Below the pieces are notes generated by a model, which did no database searches, had not been told where the DNA came from, and saw only the letters and a program-made list of their open reading frames with translations. The position numbers and the translations under genes were made by a program. From positions 1 to 64,000 of the forward strand of contig JACPUV010000023.1 of the NCBI GenBank assembly GCA_016192105.1: a stretch of DNA of 64,000 bases, read 5' to 3'. Position 1 is the first letter of the stretch. The number at the start of each line of letters is the position of its first letter. This document shows, piece after piece, positions 43,865 to 53,083 of the stretch. This stretch comes from Sphingobacteriales bacterium. GTDB taxonomy: Bacteria > Bacteroidota > Bacteroidia > Chitinophagales > Chitinophagaceae.

Positions 43865-44347
43865 AGATGATGATCATTTCCGGATGGAAAATAAAAATAA
43901 CTAAATTTAGTTGTTCAGAACGAGCCGCCGGGGTTGATTAATTATGGGACGAGCGCAGCGCGTTGTTTGTGACTGCGAGCCGCAGACAATGGACTGCCGG
44001 TTGTGCGACCTGCCGGCAGGCGGATTGAAAATTCATATTGAGTATTACAGGTTGTGAGCCACGAGTTGCAAGCCTGCCTTCGCTACGGCGGGAAAAACCC
44101 GGGGGCGTAAACCCGTATGCAAAAAATAATGCCACCCCTTCGGGGTTTGGGTGTTATCCTATTCCTTTTGTTATAATAATAGTACCCCTTCAGGGTTTGA
44201 TGCTAACATATTCCCATTGCATAATAAAATCACTCCTCCGGAGCTTCAGGCAAATGAAAATTGAGTATTACGGGTTGCGGGTTGTCAGTCACGAACGTTG
44301 AGCCGGGACTATGGGCTGTAGACTACCGGCTGCAGGCAGGCTACTAA
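43865..44347. repeat. Repeat-rich spacer before cysS
   Basis: I see no credible gene in these 483 bp. The stretch holds several words repeated in loosely 7-bp steps. These include GACTGCGAGCCGCAGAC near 43970, CTTCGGGGTTTGG/CTTCAGGGTTTGA-like units near 44140-44200, TTGAGTATTACAGGTTGTGAG (44037) against TTGAGTATTACGGGTTGCGG (44262), and GGGCTGTAGACTACCGGCTG near 44313. At its left edge lies the AACTAAATTTAGTT palindrome (43899-43912). Confidence 0.6.
43899..43912. promoter_or_regulatory. 14-bp palindrome upstream of the beta-lactamase-like gene
   Basis: AACTAAATTTAGTT is a perfect palindrome 35-48 bp upstream of the ATG at 43864. It is a candidate operator, but its match to known BlaI/BlaR sites is poor. 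Confidence 0.35.
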
Positions 44348-45844
44348 CTACTCTGCGTTCCAGGTCATCTCCCCTCCCTTTTCATCCTTCAGCGTAATAC
44401 CGATGGAGGCAAGCTGGTTGCGGATCAGGTCGGAAGTAACAAAATCCTTTCGGTTCTTTGCCTCCTTCCGGATGTCGATCAGCAGTTGCATCACTCCCTG
44501 CAGTTTGCCATGATCGGCTTCACTTACACTTTTCAAACCGAAAATATCTTCCAGCCAGGTCCTGAAACGGTTTTGCAGGAAAAGAAAATTCTCCGCGGAT
44601 AAGGCGGTTACCGGAATGATCCTGTCCTTCATGGAATTAATCACCGGCACGATCTCAAACATATTGGCCAGTACTTTGGCGGTGCTGAAATCATCATTCA
44701 TGAATTCATCAAACTCCTTCAGCAGACCAGCCACTTTGGCATCCAGCTCCGGGTCGCCTGCTTCCGCATCCGCGGAATCACGGGTCAGTTTGCCCAGGTG
44801 CTGATAGGCATCCCATAATCTTTTTAGTCCTTTTTCCGATGCCTGCAGGGCTTCATTGCTGAAATCGAGCGTGCTGCGGTAATGCGTTTGCAGGATAAAG
44901 AACCGTACGGTTATCGGGTGATACGATTTTTCCAGCATCGGGTGATCCCCGCTGAAAAGTTCCGTCAGTTTGATCACGTTATTATAGCTCTTCCCCATCT
45001 TGCGGCCGTTAATCGTGATCATGTTGTTATGGATCCAGTATCGCACCGGCGCGGTATGATTGCAGATTGTACTCTGGGCGATCTCGCTTTCGTGATGCGG
45101 AAACAACAGGTCCATCCCCCCGCCATGAATATCAAACTGCGGCCCCAGGTACTTGGTGGCCATGGCCGAGCACTCAATATGCCAGCCGGGATAACCCACG
45201 CCCCAGGGGCTTTGCCAGCGCATGATATGTTCAGGTGCCGCGTTTTTCCATAGCGCAAAATCGGCCGTATCCCTTTTTTCCTCCTGGCCTTCCAGTTCAC
45301 GGGTGGTTTCCAGCAGGTCTTCAATAACCCTTCCGCTCAGCTTGCCGTATTCGTGACCCGCCGCATATTTCTTTACGTCAAAATAAACCGAGCCATTTAC
45401 TTCATAGGCATAGCCGGCGCCGATGATCTTTTTGATCATTTCGATCTGCTCCACGATATGCCCGGTAGCGGTGGGCTCGATCGAGGGCGGAATGGTATTA
45501 AACTGTGCCATGGCCCAATGAAACAGGTTGGTGTATTTCTGCACCAGTTCCATCGGTTCCAGTTTTTCCAGTATGGCTTTGCTGGCGATCTTGTCCACAG
45601 CTTCCCGGCCCTCCTCTTCAAAATGGCCGGCATCCGTAATATTCCGAACATAACGCACTTTGTAACCCAGGTGCTGCAGGTAGCGGTGGATCACATCAAA
45701 CGTGATATAGGGCCGGGCATGACCCAGGTGGCTCTCCCCGCTCACCGTGGGACCGCAGACATACATACCCACATGACCGGGCGTAAGGGAGGTAAAGACT
45801 TCTTTCTGTCTCGATAGCGAATTATATACTTTCAGCTGGCTCAT
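44348..45844 (-). CDS. cysS: Cysteinyl-tRNA synthetase
   Basis: CysS charges tRNA-Cys. From ATG 45844 (MSQLKVYNSL) the protein is 498 residues. An upstream in-frame codon at 45877 adds an unlikely extension. Class I signatures are visible: SHLGHARPY (39-46, the HIGH motif) and RKMGKSYNN (KMSKS). The zinc ligands are Cys30, a Cys in WHIECSAMA and His in the HHESEIAQ segment. C-terminal anticodon-binding helices complete it. It is preceded by a short palindrome (45868-45884). Confidence 0.97.
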   Translation of the reverse strand: MSQLKVYNSLSRQKEVFTSLTPGHVGMYVCGPTVSGESHLGHARPYITFDVIHRYLQHLGYKVRYVRNITDAGHFEEEGREAVDKIASKAILEKLEPMELVQKYTNLFHWAMAQFNTIPPSIEPTATGHIVEQIEMIKKIIGAGYAYEVNGSVYFDVKKYAAGHEYGKLSGRVIEDLLETTRELEGQEEKRDTADFALWKNAAPEHIMRWQSPWGVGYPGWHIECSAMATKYLGPQFDIHGGGMDLLFPHHESEIAQSTICNHTAPVRYWIHNNMITINGRKMGKSYNNVIKLTELFSGDHPMLEKSYHPITVRFFILQTHYRSTLDFSNEALQASEKGLKRLWDAYQHLGKLTRDSADAEAGDPELDAKVAGLLKEFDEFMNDDFSTAKVLANMFEIVPVINSMKDRIIPVTALSAENFLFLQNRFRTWLEDIFGLKSVSEADHGKLQGVMQLLIDIRKEAKNRKDFVTSDLIRNQLASIGITLKDEKGGEMTWNAE

Positions 45845-45867
45845 TGTCAGGATTATGTGCTTTTCGT

Positions 45868-45884
45868 AAACAGGCAACCTGTTT
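45868..45884. repeat. Perfect palindrome in the cysS 5' region
   Basis: AAACAGG-CAA-CCTGTTT is a perfect 7-bp inverted repeat 24-40 bp upstream of the cysS ATG. Just beyond it on the minus strand is CATCTTTG, a one-mismatch -7 element. It may be an RNA hairpin in the leader. Confidence 0.35.
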
Positions 45885-46020
45885 TGTACGGCAAAGATGA
45901 TTAAAATAGTTTGATTACGGGGCCCGCGGCGGGGCTGGATTTATTTGTCCCGGGAAGGACAACAACAGCAGGTATGAACAAACCCGAATTGCATCAGGCA
46001 GTAAAGATACCGTTTCTCCC

Positions 46021-47139
46021 TCACTTTTTTATGGCCAGGTCCGCCAGCAGCATAAAATGGTCCGAGTATTGCCGGGTAATTCTCCTGAACTGCCGGATAT
46101 CCAGCCGGGGATCAGCCAGGATATAATCGATCCGCAACGTGGGGGAAAGACTGGTGAAGGTACGGCCCACCCCGGTTCCCTTTTTCAGAAAAGCATCCTG
46201 CAGATCACCCCGGACAGTGAAGTAGGTATAGGAATTGGGTACATCATTCAGGTCGGCACAGAGCAGGTAGGGATGCGGACTGTTGCCCATCACTTCGTGT
46301 ACGATATCGGCCTGTATGCTCCGGTACGTAATCCCTTTTTTCAGCTTGGATAAAATACCCTTTGAATTGGCGAGCAGGCTGTCTTCCACCGTTTTTATTT
46401 TTTCGATCCGTTCGTAATCATGCCGGTTGAACTGCAGGGATTGCAGGTGGGTGGTGTAGAAACGAAGCGTATCCCTGCCTACCCGGATATCCGCATGAAG
46501 CAATACATCCGGCAGGCTGGGCCGCGGGTAACGTACCCGGCCACTGTCGATAATGGGAAAGCGGGAAAAAATTGCGGAACTGTAGTAATGCTGGTCCCCG
46601 TCCTGGTCAAAGGAAAAATAATAATAGGGATAACCCAGGTCCTGGACCGCCCGGATATTATCATAAAAGGCCGGGTTGGTAGAGGTATGGAATTCCTGGA
46701 GGCAGAGCACATCGGCGTTTTGCTGTTTCAGGAGATCCAGCATCTTCAGCCGGGTCTCACTGCCCTTGTTTGTATTCCTCTTTAATTCGATAAAGCGGGC
46801 CACATTCCAGGTCAGCACCCGTATGGTACCCGGGGATCGGGCATAATTGAAAGAATGCGGCTGGTGGAAGGCCAGAAAGACCGAAATACTTTTATACCCG
46901 ATCAGCAGGGCTGCAAAGGAGATCAGGGCGGGCCGGGGGCGGAGGATCATCAGCCAGCCCAGTAAAAAAAACAAGACGGCCAGGAGCAGGAAAGGAAAAG
47001 CCAGTCCCAGGAAAGAAATGAACCACCAGTGCCGGGGATCCAGGTGAGGTACCAGGCAGGCCAGCCCGAAAACAAGTGCCACAATGACATTTATGTAGAT
47101 AAAAAACCGCCTGGTGAAAAGTCGGAGTCTGCTGGCCAT
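46021..47139 (-). CDS. Membrane-anchored endonuclease/exonuclease/phosphatase-family protein
   Basis: The 372-residue protein has three N-terminal membrane helices (about 14-32, 38-57, 60-90). A soluble EEP (DNase I/exonuclease III-like) domain begins near residue 110. Hallmarks are VLTWNVARF (Asn), CLQEF (Glu), CADLNDVPNS (Asp, Asn) and SDHFML (SDH). Members in Bacteroidota act on nucleic acids or on phosphoesters of lipids; here the target is unknown. It shares a short divergent promoter region with the next gene. Confidence 0.85.
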   Translation of the reverse strand: MASRLRLFTRRFFIYINVIVALVFGLACLVPHLDPRHWWFISFLGLAFPFLLLAVLFFLLGWLMILRPRPALISFAALLIGYKSISVFLAFHQPHSFNYARSPGTIRVLTWNVARFIELKRNTNKGSETRLKMLDLLKQQNADVLCLQEFHTSTNPAFYDNIRAVQDLGYPYYYFSFDQDGDQHYYSSAIFSRFPIIDSGRVRYPRPSLPDVLLHADIRVGRDTLRFYTTHLQSLQFNRHDYERIEKIKTVEDSLLANSKGILSKLKKGITYRSIQADIVHEVMGNSPHPYLLCADLNDVPNSYTYFTVRGDLQDAFLKKGTGVGRTFTSLSPTLRIDYILADPRLDIRQFRRITRQYSDHFMLLADLAIKK

Positions 47140-47143
47140 TGAT

Positions 47144-47207
47144 GCAATTTACAAAATTTGCAGCGGCTTATCCCGAAAGCGAATTGGGTAAATCTTTTGT
47201 AAATTGC
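47144..47207. promoter_or_regulatory. 13-bp inverted repeat between divergent genes
   Basis: GCAATTTACAAAA (47144-47156) and TTTTGTAAATTGC (47195-47207) are perfect inverted copies 38 bp apart. Each contains TAAATTG, a near-match to the TAnnTTTG element, on the strand reading toward its gene. They may be divergent promoters or an operator pair. Confidence 0.4.
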
Positions 47208-47225
47208 CCGGACCAACCACCGCCA

Positions 47226-47705
47226 ATGAGTTTAGAAAAGGAAAATTTTCTGCGCACCAAACTGGTTCCGCACTTACAAAGACTGGATCCGCACACTTCT
47301 CCGCGCTGGGGCCGGATGAGTGTACAGCAGATGATCGAGCACCTGGGCGGGGACGCGTTCCGGAATGCCAGCGGCAGGCTCGTATTTGAAAAAATACTGA
47401 CCTCACCGGAACAATTGCCGCGGATGAAGTCCTTTATGATGAGCGACAAACCCTTTAAAGAAAATACCAAAAACCCGCTGATGGGAGAAGAACCCGCCGC
47501 AGCCCGTTATAAAACTGTACAGGGCGCCATCGGCGCCCTGCAACAGGAATTGATCCATTTCTTTGAAGTCTTTGAAAAGAACCCGGTGCTGATCACACGC
47601 AATCCTTTCTTTGGCGACCTGAATTTTGATGAAAATGTGCAGTTGCTCTACAAACATGCCCTGCACCATCTCCGCCAATTCGGCGTGGAGCCCTTTATTG
47701 CATAG
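47226..47705 (+). CDS. DUF1569 (DinB-like) protein
   Basis: From ATG 47226 (MSLEKENFL) the protein is 159 residues. Features of DUF1569 are RWGRMSVQQMIEHL (near residue 36) and the C-terminal FFGDLNFDENVQLLYKHALHHLRQFGV block with paired His. DinB-like four-helix bundles often bind metals and may use thiol cofactors. The activity is not known. The stop overlaps the 3' end of the convergent lipoprotein gene by 11 bp. Confidence 0.75.
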   Translation: MSLEKENFLRTKLVPHLQRLDPHTSPRWGRMSVQQMIEHLGGDAFRNASGRLVFEKILTSPEQLPRMKSFMMSDKPFKENTKNPLMGEEPAAARYKTVQGAIGALQQELIHFFEVFEKNPVLITRNPFFGDLNFDENVQLLYKHALHHLRQFGVEPFIA

Positions 47706-48183
47706 CCGTCTTTGCCTTTAGCAATGAATCGGCTCTGGCCAATCCACCCAATACGGCATCCTTTACCTTCATCACTTTTTCCTTTTCACCCGCGAGGTAC
47801 TTCAGCCGCAGTCCGGGGTCATTCTCCGCGGAATCCATTTTGAATTCCGTCATCCATTTATCCATCGAAAAATCGGCATTGTTGAGTTCGCTGACCAGGC
47901 TTTCCAGGTCTTTTTTCCACCCGGCCACGGCCTCCTGCGCTTTTAGCGGCAATTGAGAAATGGAATCCAGCAGGACTTTGGCACGAGCCTGGGCACCACG
48001 TACTTTACCCATTTTGGGCATCACTTCATCATGACCGGACATCACTTCCTCATACAGCGAGTCAACCGGTGTTTTCGCAACTTCATTTTTGCTTTCCTGC
48101 TCATCCTGCTCTTCTTTCCCTTCATTATTACAGGCCATAACCAGGGAAAAAGCGAACAGGGGCAAAAGAATTTTTTTTATCAT
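47695..48183 (-). CDS. Helical lipoprotein of unknown function
   Basis: From ATG 48183 the protein is 162 residues with a lipoprotein signal (MIKKILLPLFAFSLVMAC, lipid Cys18). The mature part is acidic then helical (PVDSLYEEVMSGHDEVMPKMGK and GWKKDLESLVSELNNADFSMDKWMTEFKMD) and is likely a coiled bundle in the periplasm. The gene starts 5 bp after the end of the upstream exported protein gene, so the two form an operon. Family not recognised. Confidence 0.7.
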   Translation of the reverse strand: MIKKILLPLFAFSLVMACNNEGKEEQDEQESKNEVAKTPVDSLYEEVMSGHDEVMPKMGKVRGAQARAKVLLDSISQLPLKAQEAVAGWKKDLESLVSELNNADFSMDKWMTEFKMDSAENDPGLRLKYLAGEKEKVMKVKDAVLGGLARADSLLKAKTAMQ

Positions 48184-48188
48184 GTTTA

Positions 48189-48581
48189 CTATTTTTCGTC
48201 TTCGCATTTTTCAGTGATGGTATGAAACACTTTGTGAAGTTCTGTTAATTGTGTTTTTATCGCATCATCCGCTGCTTTATTTTTTATCAGTTTGTTCAGT
48301 TTTTTGGCGCCTTTAACCAGTGTTGCCAGGTCTTTTTTTACCAGCCGCTGATCGTACCCGGCCGGAGCAGTGGAGTTTTTCCAGGCAATGGCCTTTTCCA
48401 GCATTTCCCCACTGCGGGTTTTAATGGGCTCCAGCTTCCCTTCTTCAGCGGGGTGAAAGGTTTTGCTCATTACTTCATGAAAGGCATCTTTTTCATTCCA
48501 TTTGGCCTTTTCCTGGGCGGCTAGCGGACGGGCGAACAGCAGGGCTGTCATCGCAAAAGCAAACAATACTAATTTTTTCAT
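48189..48581 (-). CDS. Small exported helical protein of unknown function
   Basis: From ATG 48581 the protein is 130 residues with a signal peptide (MKKLVLFAFAMTALLFARPLAAQ). The remainder is helical and rich in Lys, Glu and His (KDAFHEVMSKTFHPAEEG; LHKVFHTITEKCEDEK). It is somewhat like a cytochrome c'-type bundle, but there is no CxxCH haem site. It is co-transcribed with the following lipoprotein gene. A good promoter lies upstream. Confidence 0.7.
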   Translation of the reverse strand: MKKLVLFAFAMTALLFARPLAAQEKAKWNEKDAFHEVMSKTFHPAEEGKLEPIKTRSGEMLEKAIAWKNSTAPAGYDQRLVKKDLATLVKGAKKLNKLIKNKAADDAIKTQLTELHKVFHTITEKCEDEK

Positions 48582-48601
48582 GTCAAAAGTTTTAGGAGCG
48601 G

Positions 48602-48631
48602 CAAAGGTATAGCCTTCCCGCCACCGGGCAA
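48602..48631 (-). promoter_or_regulatory. Promoter of the small exported-protein operon
   Basis: TTG (48631-48629), 19 bp and TACCTTTG (48609-48602) fit the Bacteroidota consensus well. The 5' untranslated region would be about 16 nt. Confidence 0.7.
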
Positions 48632-48698
48632 CTGACAAAAATCAATCTCCCCTGTTTTTTGCATTTTCAGGTAATTTCGTTTCTCTTAATGCTTGCTT

Positions 48699-50777
48699 AT
48701 GCTGAAACTGGAAAATTATATCACCGGGAAATGGATAACCGGAGACGGAGAGGGGCAGCCCTTATTCAATGCCGTTACCGGTGAACCGCTGGCGGCCGCC
48801 AGTACACGCGGCCTGGATTTTAAACAGGTACTGGATTATGCCCGGACCGTGGGCAACCCGGCCCTGCGTAAAATGACTTTTCACCAGCGGGGTAATATGC
48901 TGAAAGCCCTGGCCCTGTCTTTAAGAAACCAGCTCGACAAATTTTACGCCCTCAGTTACCAGACCGGGGCCACCCGGGCCGACAGTTGGGTGGATATTGA
49001 AGGAGGGATCGGTAACCTGTTTGCCAATGCTTCCCTGCGCCGCAAATTCCCGGACGATGTGATCTGTATTGATGGGGAAAGTCATGACCTCGGCAAACAG
49101 CATAGTTTTATGGGCACCCATATCCTGGTTCCCAAAGAAGGGGTGGCCGTGCATATCAATGCTTTTAACTTCCCGGTATGGGGGATGCTGGAAAAAATCG
49201 CGGTCAACTTACTGGCAGGTGTACCCGCTGTGGTGAAACCGGCCACGGTTACTTCCTTTCTCACGGAAGCTGTCGTGAGAGAAATCATCGCATCAAAAAT
49301 TTTACCTGAAGGCTCCCTGCAACTGCTCTGTGGTGCTGCCGGCGACCTGCTGGATCATGTTACCGCACAGGATGTGGTTACATTTACCGGGAGTGCTTCC
49401 ACCGGGCAGCTATTGAAAAGAACAGCCGCCATCCTGGAAAATAATGTGCCTTTCAATATGGAGGCCGACAGCCTGAATTGCATTGTGCTGGGCGAAAATA
49501 TAACTCCGGCCGACCCTGAATGGGAGGTCTTTATCAAAGAGATCCGGAAAGAAATGACCCTGAAAGCCGGTCAGCGCTGCACGGGGGTACGCCGGATCTT
49601 TGTCCCTGAAAATAAAATAGAAGAAGTAAGCAGGGCCCTTGCCATTTCCCTCTCACAAACTGTGATCGGCAACCCGCTGAACCCCGCCGTCCGCATGGGC
49701 AGCCTGGCCGGGCAGACCCAGCGCAGGGAAGTAAAAGAACAATTGAAAAAATTACTGGCCTCTTCACAGATCGTGTACGGATCACTGGACCGTGTACAGG
49801 TCACCGATGCAGATGCCGAAAAAGGAGCTTTCATATCGCCGGTACTCCTGCTGAATGATACTCCACATCAGTCCGTTGAACCGCATACGATCGAAGCCTT
49901 TGGGCCGGTCAGTACGATTATGCCCTATAAAAACAGGGAAGATGCGATTGCCCTGAGTAAACTGGGGAAGGGCAGCCTGGTAAGCACGATTGTGACCGCC
50001 GATCCCCGGGAAGCCCGGGATTATGTGATCGGCGCCGCCTCCCACCACGGTCGTATCCTGGTACTGAATAATGAATGTGCCAAAGAAAATACCGGCCATG
50101 GATCTCCCCTGCCCCTGCTCGTGCATGGAGGGCCGGGACGGGCGGGCGGGGGTGAGGAAATGGGCGGAATACGCGGGGTAAAACACTACCTGCAACGCAC
50201 AGCCCTGCAGGGTTCGCCCAGCATGATCACCGGCATCACGGGAGTCTATCAGCCCCATGCAAAAGGCATAACGACCGGTATCCATCCGTTTAAAAAATAT
50301 TTCGAAGAACTCCAGATCGGGGAGCAACTGGTCACGGAAAAAAGAAGAATTACAGCAGAAGATATCGACCGGTTTGCCGACCTGACTGGGGATCATTTTT
50401 ACGCCCATATCAAAACCACGGATTTCAGCGGCACCATGTTTGAAAAGCAGGTGGCACACGGTTATTTTATCATGAGCCTGGCGGCCGGTCTTTTCGTGGA
50501 CAATTATGAAAAGAACCCCGTGCTGCTGAATTACGGGATCGATGAATTACGATTCACTAAACCAGTGTACCCGGGTTCGGAAGTGCATATCCGTTTCACC
50601 TGCAGGGAAAAACTGCCCAATGATAAACGGGTGCCCGAAAAACCGGAAGACTTTAAAAGAGGGGATGATATTGATAAGGGTATTGTGAAATGGCTGGTGG
50701 AATTTTTTGACGAAACCAATGAGATCGCCGGGGTGGCCACCATCCTTACCATGGTGGCAAGAAAACCGGTAAGCTGA
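48699..50777 (+). CDS. paaZ: Bifunctional oxepin-CoA hydrolase / aldehyde dehydrogenase PaaZ
   Basis: PaaZ opens the oxepin ring of the phenylacetate pathway and oxidises the resulting semialdehyde with NADP. From ATG 48699 ([10 protein letters not shown]) the protein is 692 residues. The N-terminal aldehyde dehydrogenase domain (about 1-520) has FTGSASTGQ and the cysteine in GQRCTGVRR. The C-terminal MaoC hydratase domain starts near 530 ([16 protein letters not shown]) and has the catalytic Asp/His in [12 protein letters not shown]. It lies 35 kb from the other paa genes but completes their pathway. Confidence 0.95.
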   Translation: MLKLENYITGKWITGDGEGQPLFNAVTGEPLAAASTRGLDFKQVLDYARTVGNPALRKMTFHQRGNMLKALALSLRNQLDKFYALSYQTGATRADSWVDIEGGIGNLFANASLRRKFPDDVICIDGESHDLGKQHSFMGTHILVPKEGVAVHINAFNFPVWGMLEKIAVNLLAGVPAVVKPATVTSFLTEAVVREIIASKILPEGSLQLLCGAAGDLLDHVTAQDVVTFTGSASTGQLLKRTAAILENNVPFNMEADSLNCIVLGENITPADPEWEVFIKEIRKEMTLKAGQRCTGVRRIFVPENKIEEVSRALAISLSQTVIGNPLNPAVRMGSLAGQTQRREVKEQLKKLLASSQIVYGSLDRVQVTDADAEKGAFISPVLLLNDTPHQSVEPHTIEAFGPVSTIMPYKNREDAIALSKLGKGSLVSTIVTADPREARDYVIGAASHHGRILVLNNECAKENTGHGSPLPLLVHGGPGRAGGGEEMGGIRGVKHYLQRTALQGSPSMITGITGVYQPHAKGITTGIHPFKKYFEELQIGEQLVTEKRRITAEDIDRFADLTGDHFYAHIKTTDFSGTMFEKQVAHGYFIMSLAAGLFVDNYEKNPVLLNYGIDELRFTKPVYPGSEVHIRFTCREKLPNDKRVPEKPEDFKRGDDIDKGIVKWLVEFFDETNEIAGVATILTMVARKPVS

Positions 50778-50997
50778 TAGTCTGAAAGGGAAAGCCGGGA
50801 ACTTACCTGTATCCGCCGGTAATCAAGGCAGCCCCTGTTGCCGGGCCAGCATATGAATGTATCATCTCCCCCCGCCGGAACCAATGACCGGGGTCAGTCA
50901 ACCGGTCTTTTCCCGCACAAAACCGGCTTATATTATTCATTGGAAATCTGCCGGTACAGCAGGCATTCTGATTAACTTTACAGTACAAACTTCAGTT

Positions 50998-51753
50998 ATG
51001 GAAGCTTTTGTCAAATCAGAACACCACAAGGGTATTACTACGATTGAATTTTTCCACCCCCAAAGCAATTCCTTACCCGGCAGGGTCCTCAATGAGCTGG
51101 CCAAAGCGATACATGCAGCCGGTAATGAGGAAGAGACCCGGGTGATCCTCCTCCGCAGCTTCGGGGAAAAAGCCTTTTGTGCCGGTGCCTCTTTTGATGA
51201 ACTGGCGGATATCAAAAACGAGGAAGAGGGATTAAGGTTCTTCAGCGGGTTTGCCCATGTGATCAATGCCATGCGGATTTGCCCCAAACTGATCATCGGA
51301 AGGATCCATGGACGTTGTGTGGGCGGCGGCGTGGGGCTGGCAGCCGCAGTGGATTATGCAATCGCAACAGAAGCGGCGGAAATCAAGCTGAGTGAACTGG
51401 CCGTTGGCATCGGGCCCTTTGTCGTGGGACCGGCCGTGGAAAGAAAAATCGGCATGTCGGCCTATTCGCAATTAGCCATTGATGCCACCCGCTGGCGCAG
51501 TGCGGAATGGGCCCGGAAAAGAGGATTGTATGCCGAGCTCTACAATTCCGTCGGAGATATGGATGAAGCGATCAGCCGGATCGCCTACCTGCTCGTACAT
51601 TCCAGCCCGGAAGCCATGGCAGAAATGAAAAAAGTGTTCTGGAAAGGAACTGAACACTGGGACAAATTGCTGACGGAAAGAGCTGCGATCAGCGGCCGGC
51701 TGGTATTGAGTAATTTCACCAAAAGCGCCATTGAAACATTTAAAAAGAAATAG
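50998..51753 (+). CDS. Enoyl-CoA hydratase/isomerase-family protein
   Basis: From ATG 50998 (MEAFVKSEHH) the protein is 251 residues and has the crotonase fold. Its oxyanion-hole segments are AFCAGASFDEL (near residue 60) and HGRCVGGGVGLAAAVDYA (near 103). The catalytic-loop region reads LSELAVGIGPFVVGPAVERKIG, where hydratases usually have a Gly-Gly-Thr motif. It lies next to paaZ and may act in the late phenylacetate steps (PaaF-like), but the altered loop leaves the reaction open. The stop overlaps the next gene by 1 bp. Confidence 0.8.
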   Translation: MEAFVKSEHHKGITTIEFFHPQSNSLPGRVLNELAKAIHAAGNEEETRVILLRSFGEKAFCAGASFDELADIKNEEEGLRFFSGFAHVINAMRICPKLIIGRIHGRCVGGGVGLAAAVDYAIATEAAEIKLSELAVGIGPFVVGPAVERKIGMSAYSQLAIDATRWRSAEWARKRGLYAELYNSVGDMDEAISRIAYLLVHSSPEAMAEMKKVFWKGTEHWDKLLTERAAISGRLVLSNFTKSAIETFKKK

Positions 51754-52388
51754 TGCAACGGTTCGACACAACCAATTTTCACCTTCTTTGCGATAAACTG
51801 TCCCGGCGGGACAAAGACCTCAAGGCCATTATCAAAGAACACGGCTACCCGCCGATGTGGACCCGGCCGGCCAGTTTCCAGACCTTAGTGCTGTTCATTC
51901 TCGAACAGCAGGTTTCCCTTGCCTCGGCCTATGCGGCTTTTAAAAAGTTAAAAGAACGGGTGGGCTATATAACCCCCGCTAAACTGCTGGCATTATCTGA
52001 CGAAGAAATGCGGGCCTGTTATTTTACGCGGCAAAAAACAGGCTATGCCCGGGGACTCGCAACCGCCCTGCAAAACAGGCAGATCAGCCTGCGCAAACTG
52101 GCAATCCTGGAAGACGATGAAGTGAGGACAAAATTGATACAGCTAAAAGGAATCGGGCATTGGACCGTAGATGTGTACCTGATGCATGCCCTGCAGCGCA
52201 CCGATCTTTTCCCGCTGGGAGATATTGCACTGGTGAACAGTTTGAAAGAAGTGAAACAACTGCCTCCGCTTATATCTAAAGATGAAATGTTAACCCTTGC
52301 CGAGCCCTGGCGGCCCTATCGTACCATCGCGGCGATGATCCTGTGGCATGCGTATATCAAAAAAAGAGGAATAAGAATACAACAATGA
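51753..52388 (+). CDS. Second HhH-GPD DNA glycosylase, GTG start
   Basis: The 211-residue protein begins at a GTG that overlaps the crotonase stop codon (TAGTG), which suggests translational coupling. It has the HhH-GPD fold: LFILEQQVSLASAYAAF near residue 47, the hairpin LIQLKGIGHWTVDVYLMHAL near 130 and catalytic Asp in FPLGDIALV. A C-terminal WRPYRTIAAMILWHAY segment follows. It probably removes alkylated bases. It differs clearly from the glycosylase at 41851, so these are two family members, not a recent duplication. Confidence 0.9.
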   Translation: MQRFDTTNFHLLCDKLSRRDKDLKAIIKEHGYPPMWTRPASFQTLVLFILEQQVSLASAYAAFKKLKERVGYITPAKLLALSDEEMRACYFTRQKTGYARGLATALQNRQISLRKLAILEDDEVRTKLIQLKGIGHWTVDVYLMHALQRTDLFPLGDIALVNSLKEVKQLPPLISKDEMLTLAEPWRPYRTIAAMILWHAYIKKRGIRIQQ

Positions 52389-52445
52389 GCATTGGCTATT
52401 GAGAATGAAAAATCGACAATTATAATAGCCCCCCTGTTCAACCAT

Positions 52446-52468
52446 TCATTTTTCAATGCCCAATTTTC
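52446..52468. repeat. Heptamer-period tract in the 52.4-kb spacer
   Basis: TCAATGC, CCAATTT and TCAATTC follow in 7-bp steps beside the macro-domain gene. A matching tract (TCAATAC, ACAATTT, TCAATGT, TCAATGA) lies at 53030-53056 on the other side of that gene. Confidence 0.55.
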
Positions 52469-52974
52469 AATTCCGCCTTTAACAAGCTGTAATTCTCCTC
52501 ATCAAAACAAACAAAGATCACATTGATACCTGCCGGCTGACCTGCCAGGAATGACTGTACAGCCCGAACGGCTATGGCCGCAGCTTTCTCTTTTGGAAAA
52601 TGATAAATTCCCGTACTGATATTCGGAAATGTTACTGTGCAGCACTGATGGTCCCTGGCCAGCTGAAGGGAATTACGGTAACAGGAGGCCAGTTTTTCCT
52701 CTTCACCATGCGTTCCCCCGTTCCACACAGGTCCGACGGTATGTATCACATATTTCGCAGGTAAATCACCCGCACCGGTAATTACAGCTTCCCCGGTCTT
52801 GCACCCTCCCTGCCGGGCAATGATTTTTCTGCAATCCTCCAGTATGGCAGGTCCGCCAGCGCGATGAATAGCTCCATCCACGCCTCCACCGCCCAATAAA
52901 GAAGTATTGGCCGCATTCACAATGGCATCGGCTGCGATTCGGGTGATATCTCCCCTGACGACTTCTATTTTCAT
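52453..52974 (-). CDS. Macro-domain O-acetyl-ADP-ribose deacetylase
   Basis: From ATG 52974 (MKIEVVRGD) the protein is 173 residues, almost all one macro domain of the YmdB type. Visible motifs are [24 protein letters not shown] (18-41), which forms the ADP-ribose pocket. [18 protein letters not shown] and [17 protein letters not shown] follow. The enzyme would hydrolyse O-acetyl-ADP-ribose or remove ADP-ribose. A second in-frame ATG three codons upstream (52983) is an alternative start. Heptamer tracts lie on both sides of the gene. Confidence 0.93.
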   Translation of the reverse strand: MKIEVVRGDITRIAADAIVNAANTSLLGGGGVDGAIHRAGGPAILEDCRKIIARQGGCKTGEAVITGAGDLPAKYVIHTVGPVWNGGTHGEEEKLASCYRNSLQLARDHQCCTVTFPNISTGIYHFPKEKAAAIAVRAVQSFLAGQPAGINVIFVCFDEENYSLLKAELKIGH

Positions 52975-53083
52975 TGTTGCCATTTCATCAATGAATCTTG
53001 AAAATTCCGTCCAATAAGGGCCTGAATGCTCAATACACAATTTTCAATGTTCAATGACCAGTATAGAACTCCATTGAGACCTG

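Noticed and set aside
44038..44301. A possible 87-residue protein in the spacer before cysS
   Set aside because: It consists of repeat words in 7-bp steps and has no protein-like pattern. It is read through repeat DNA.
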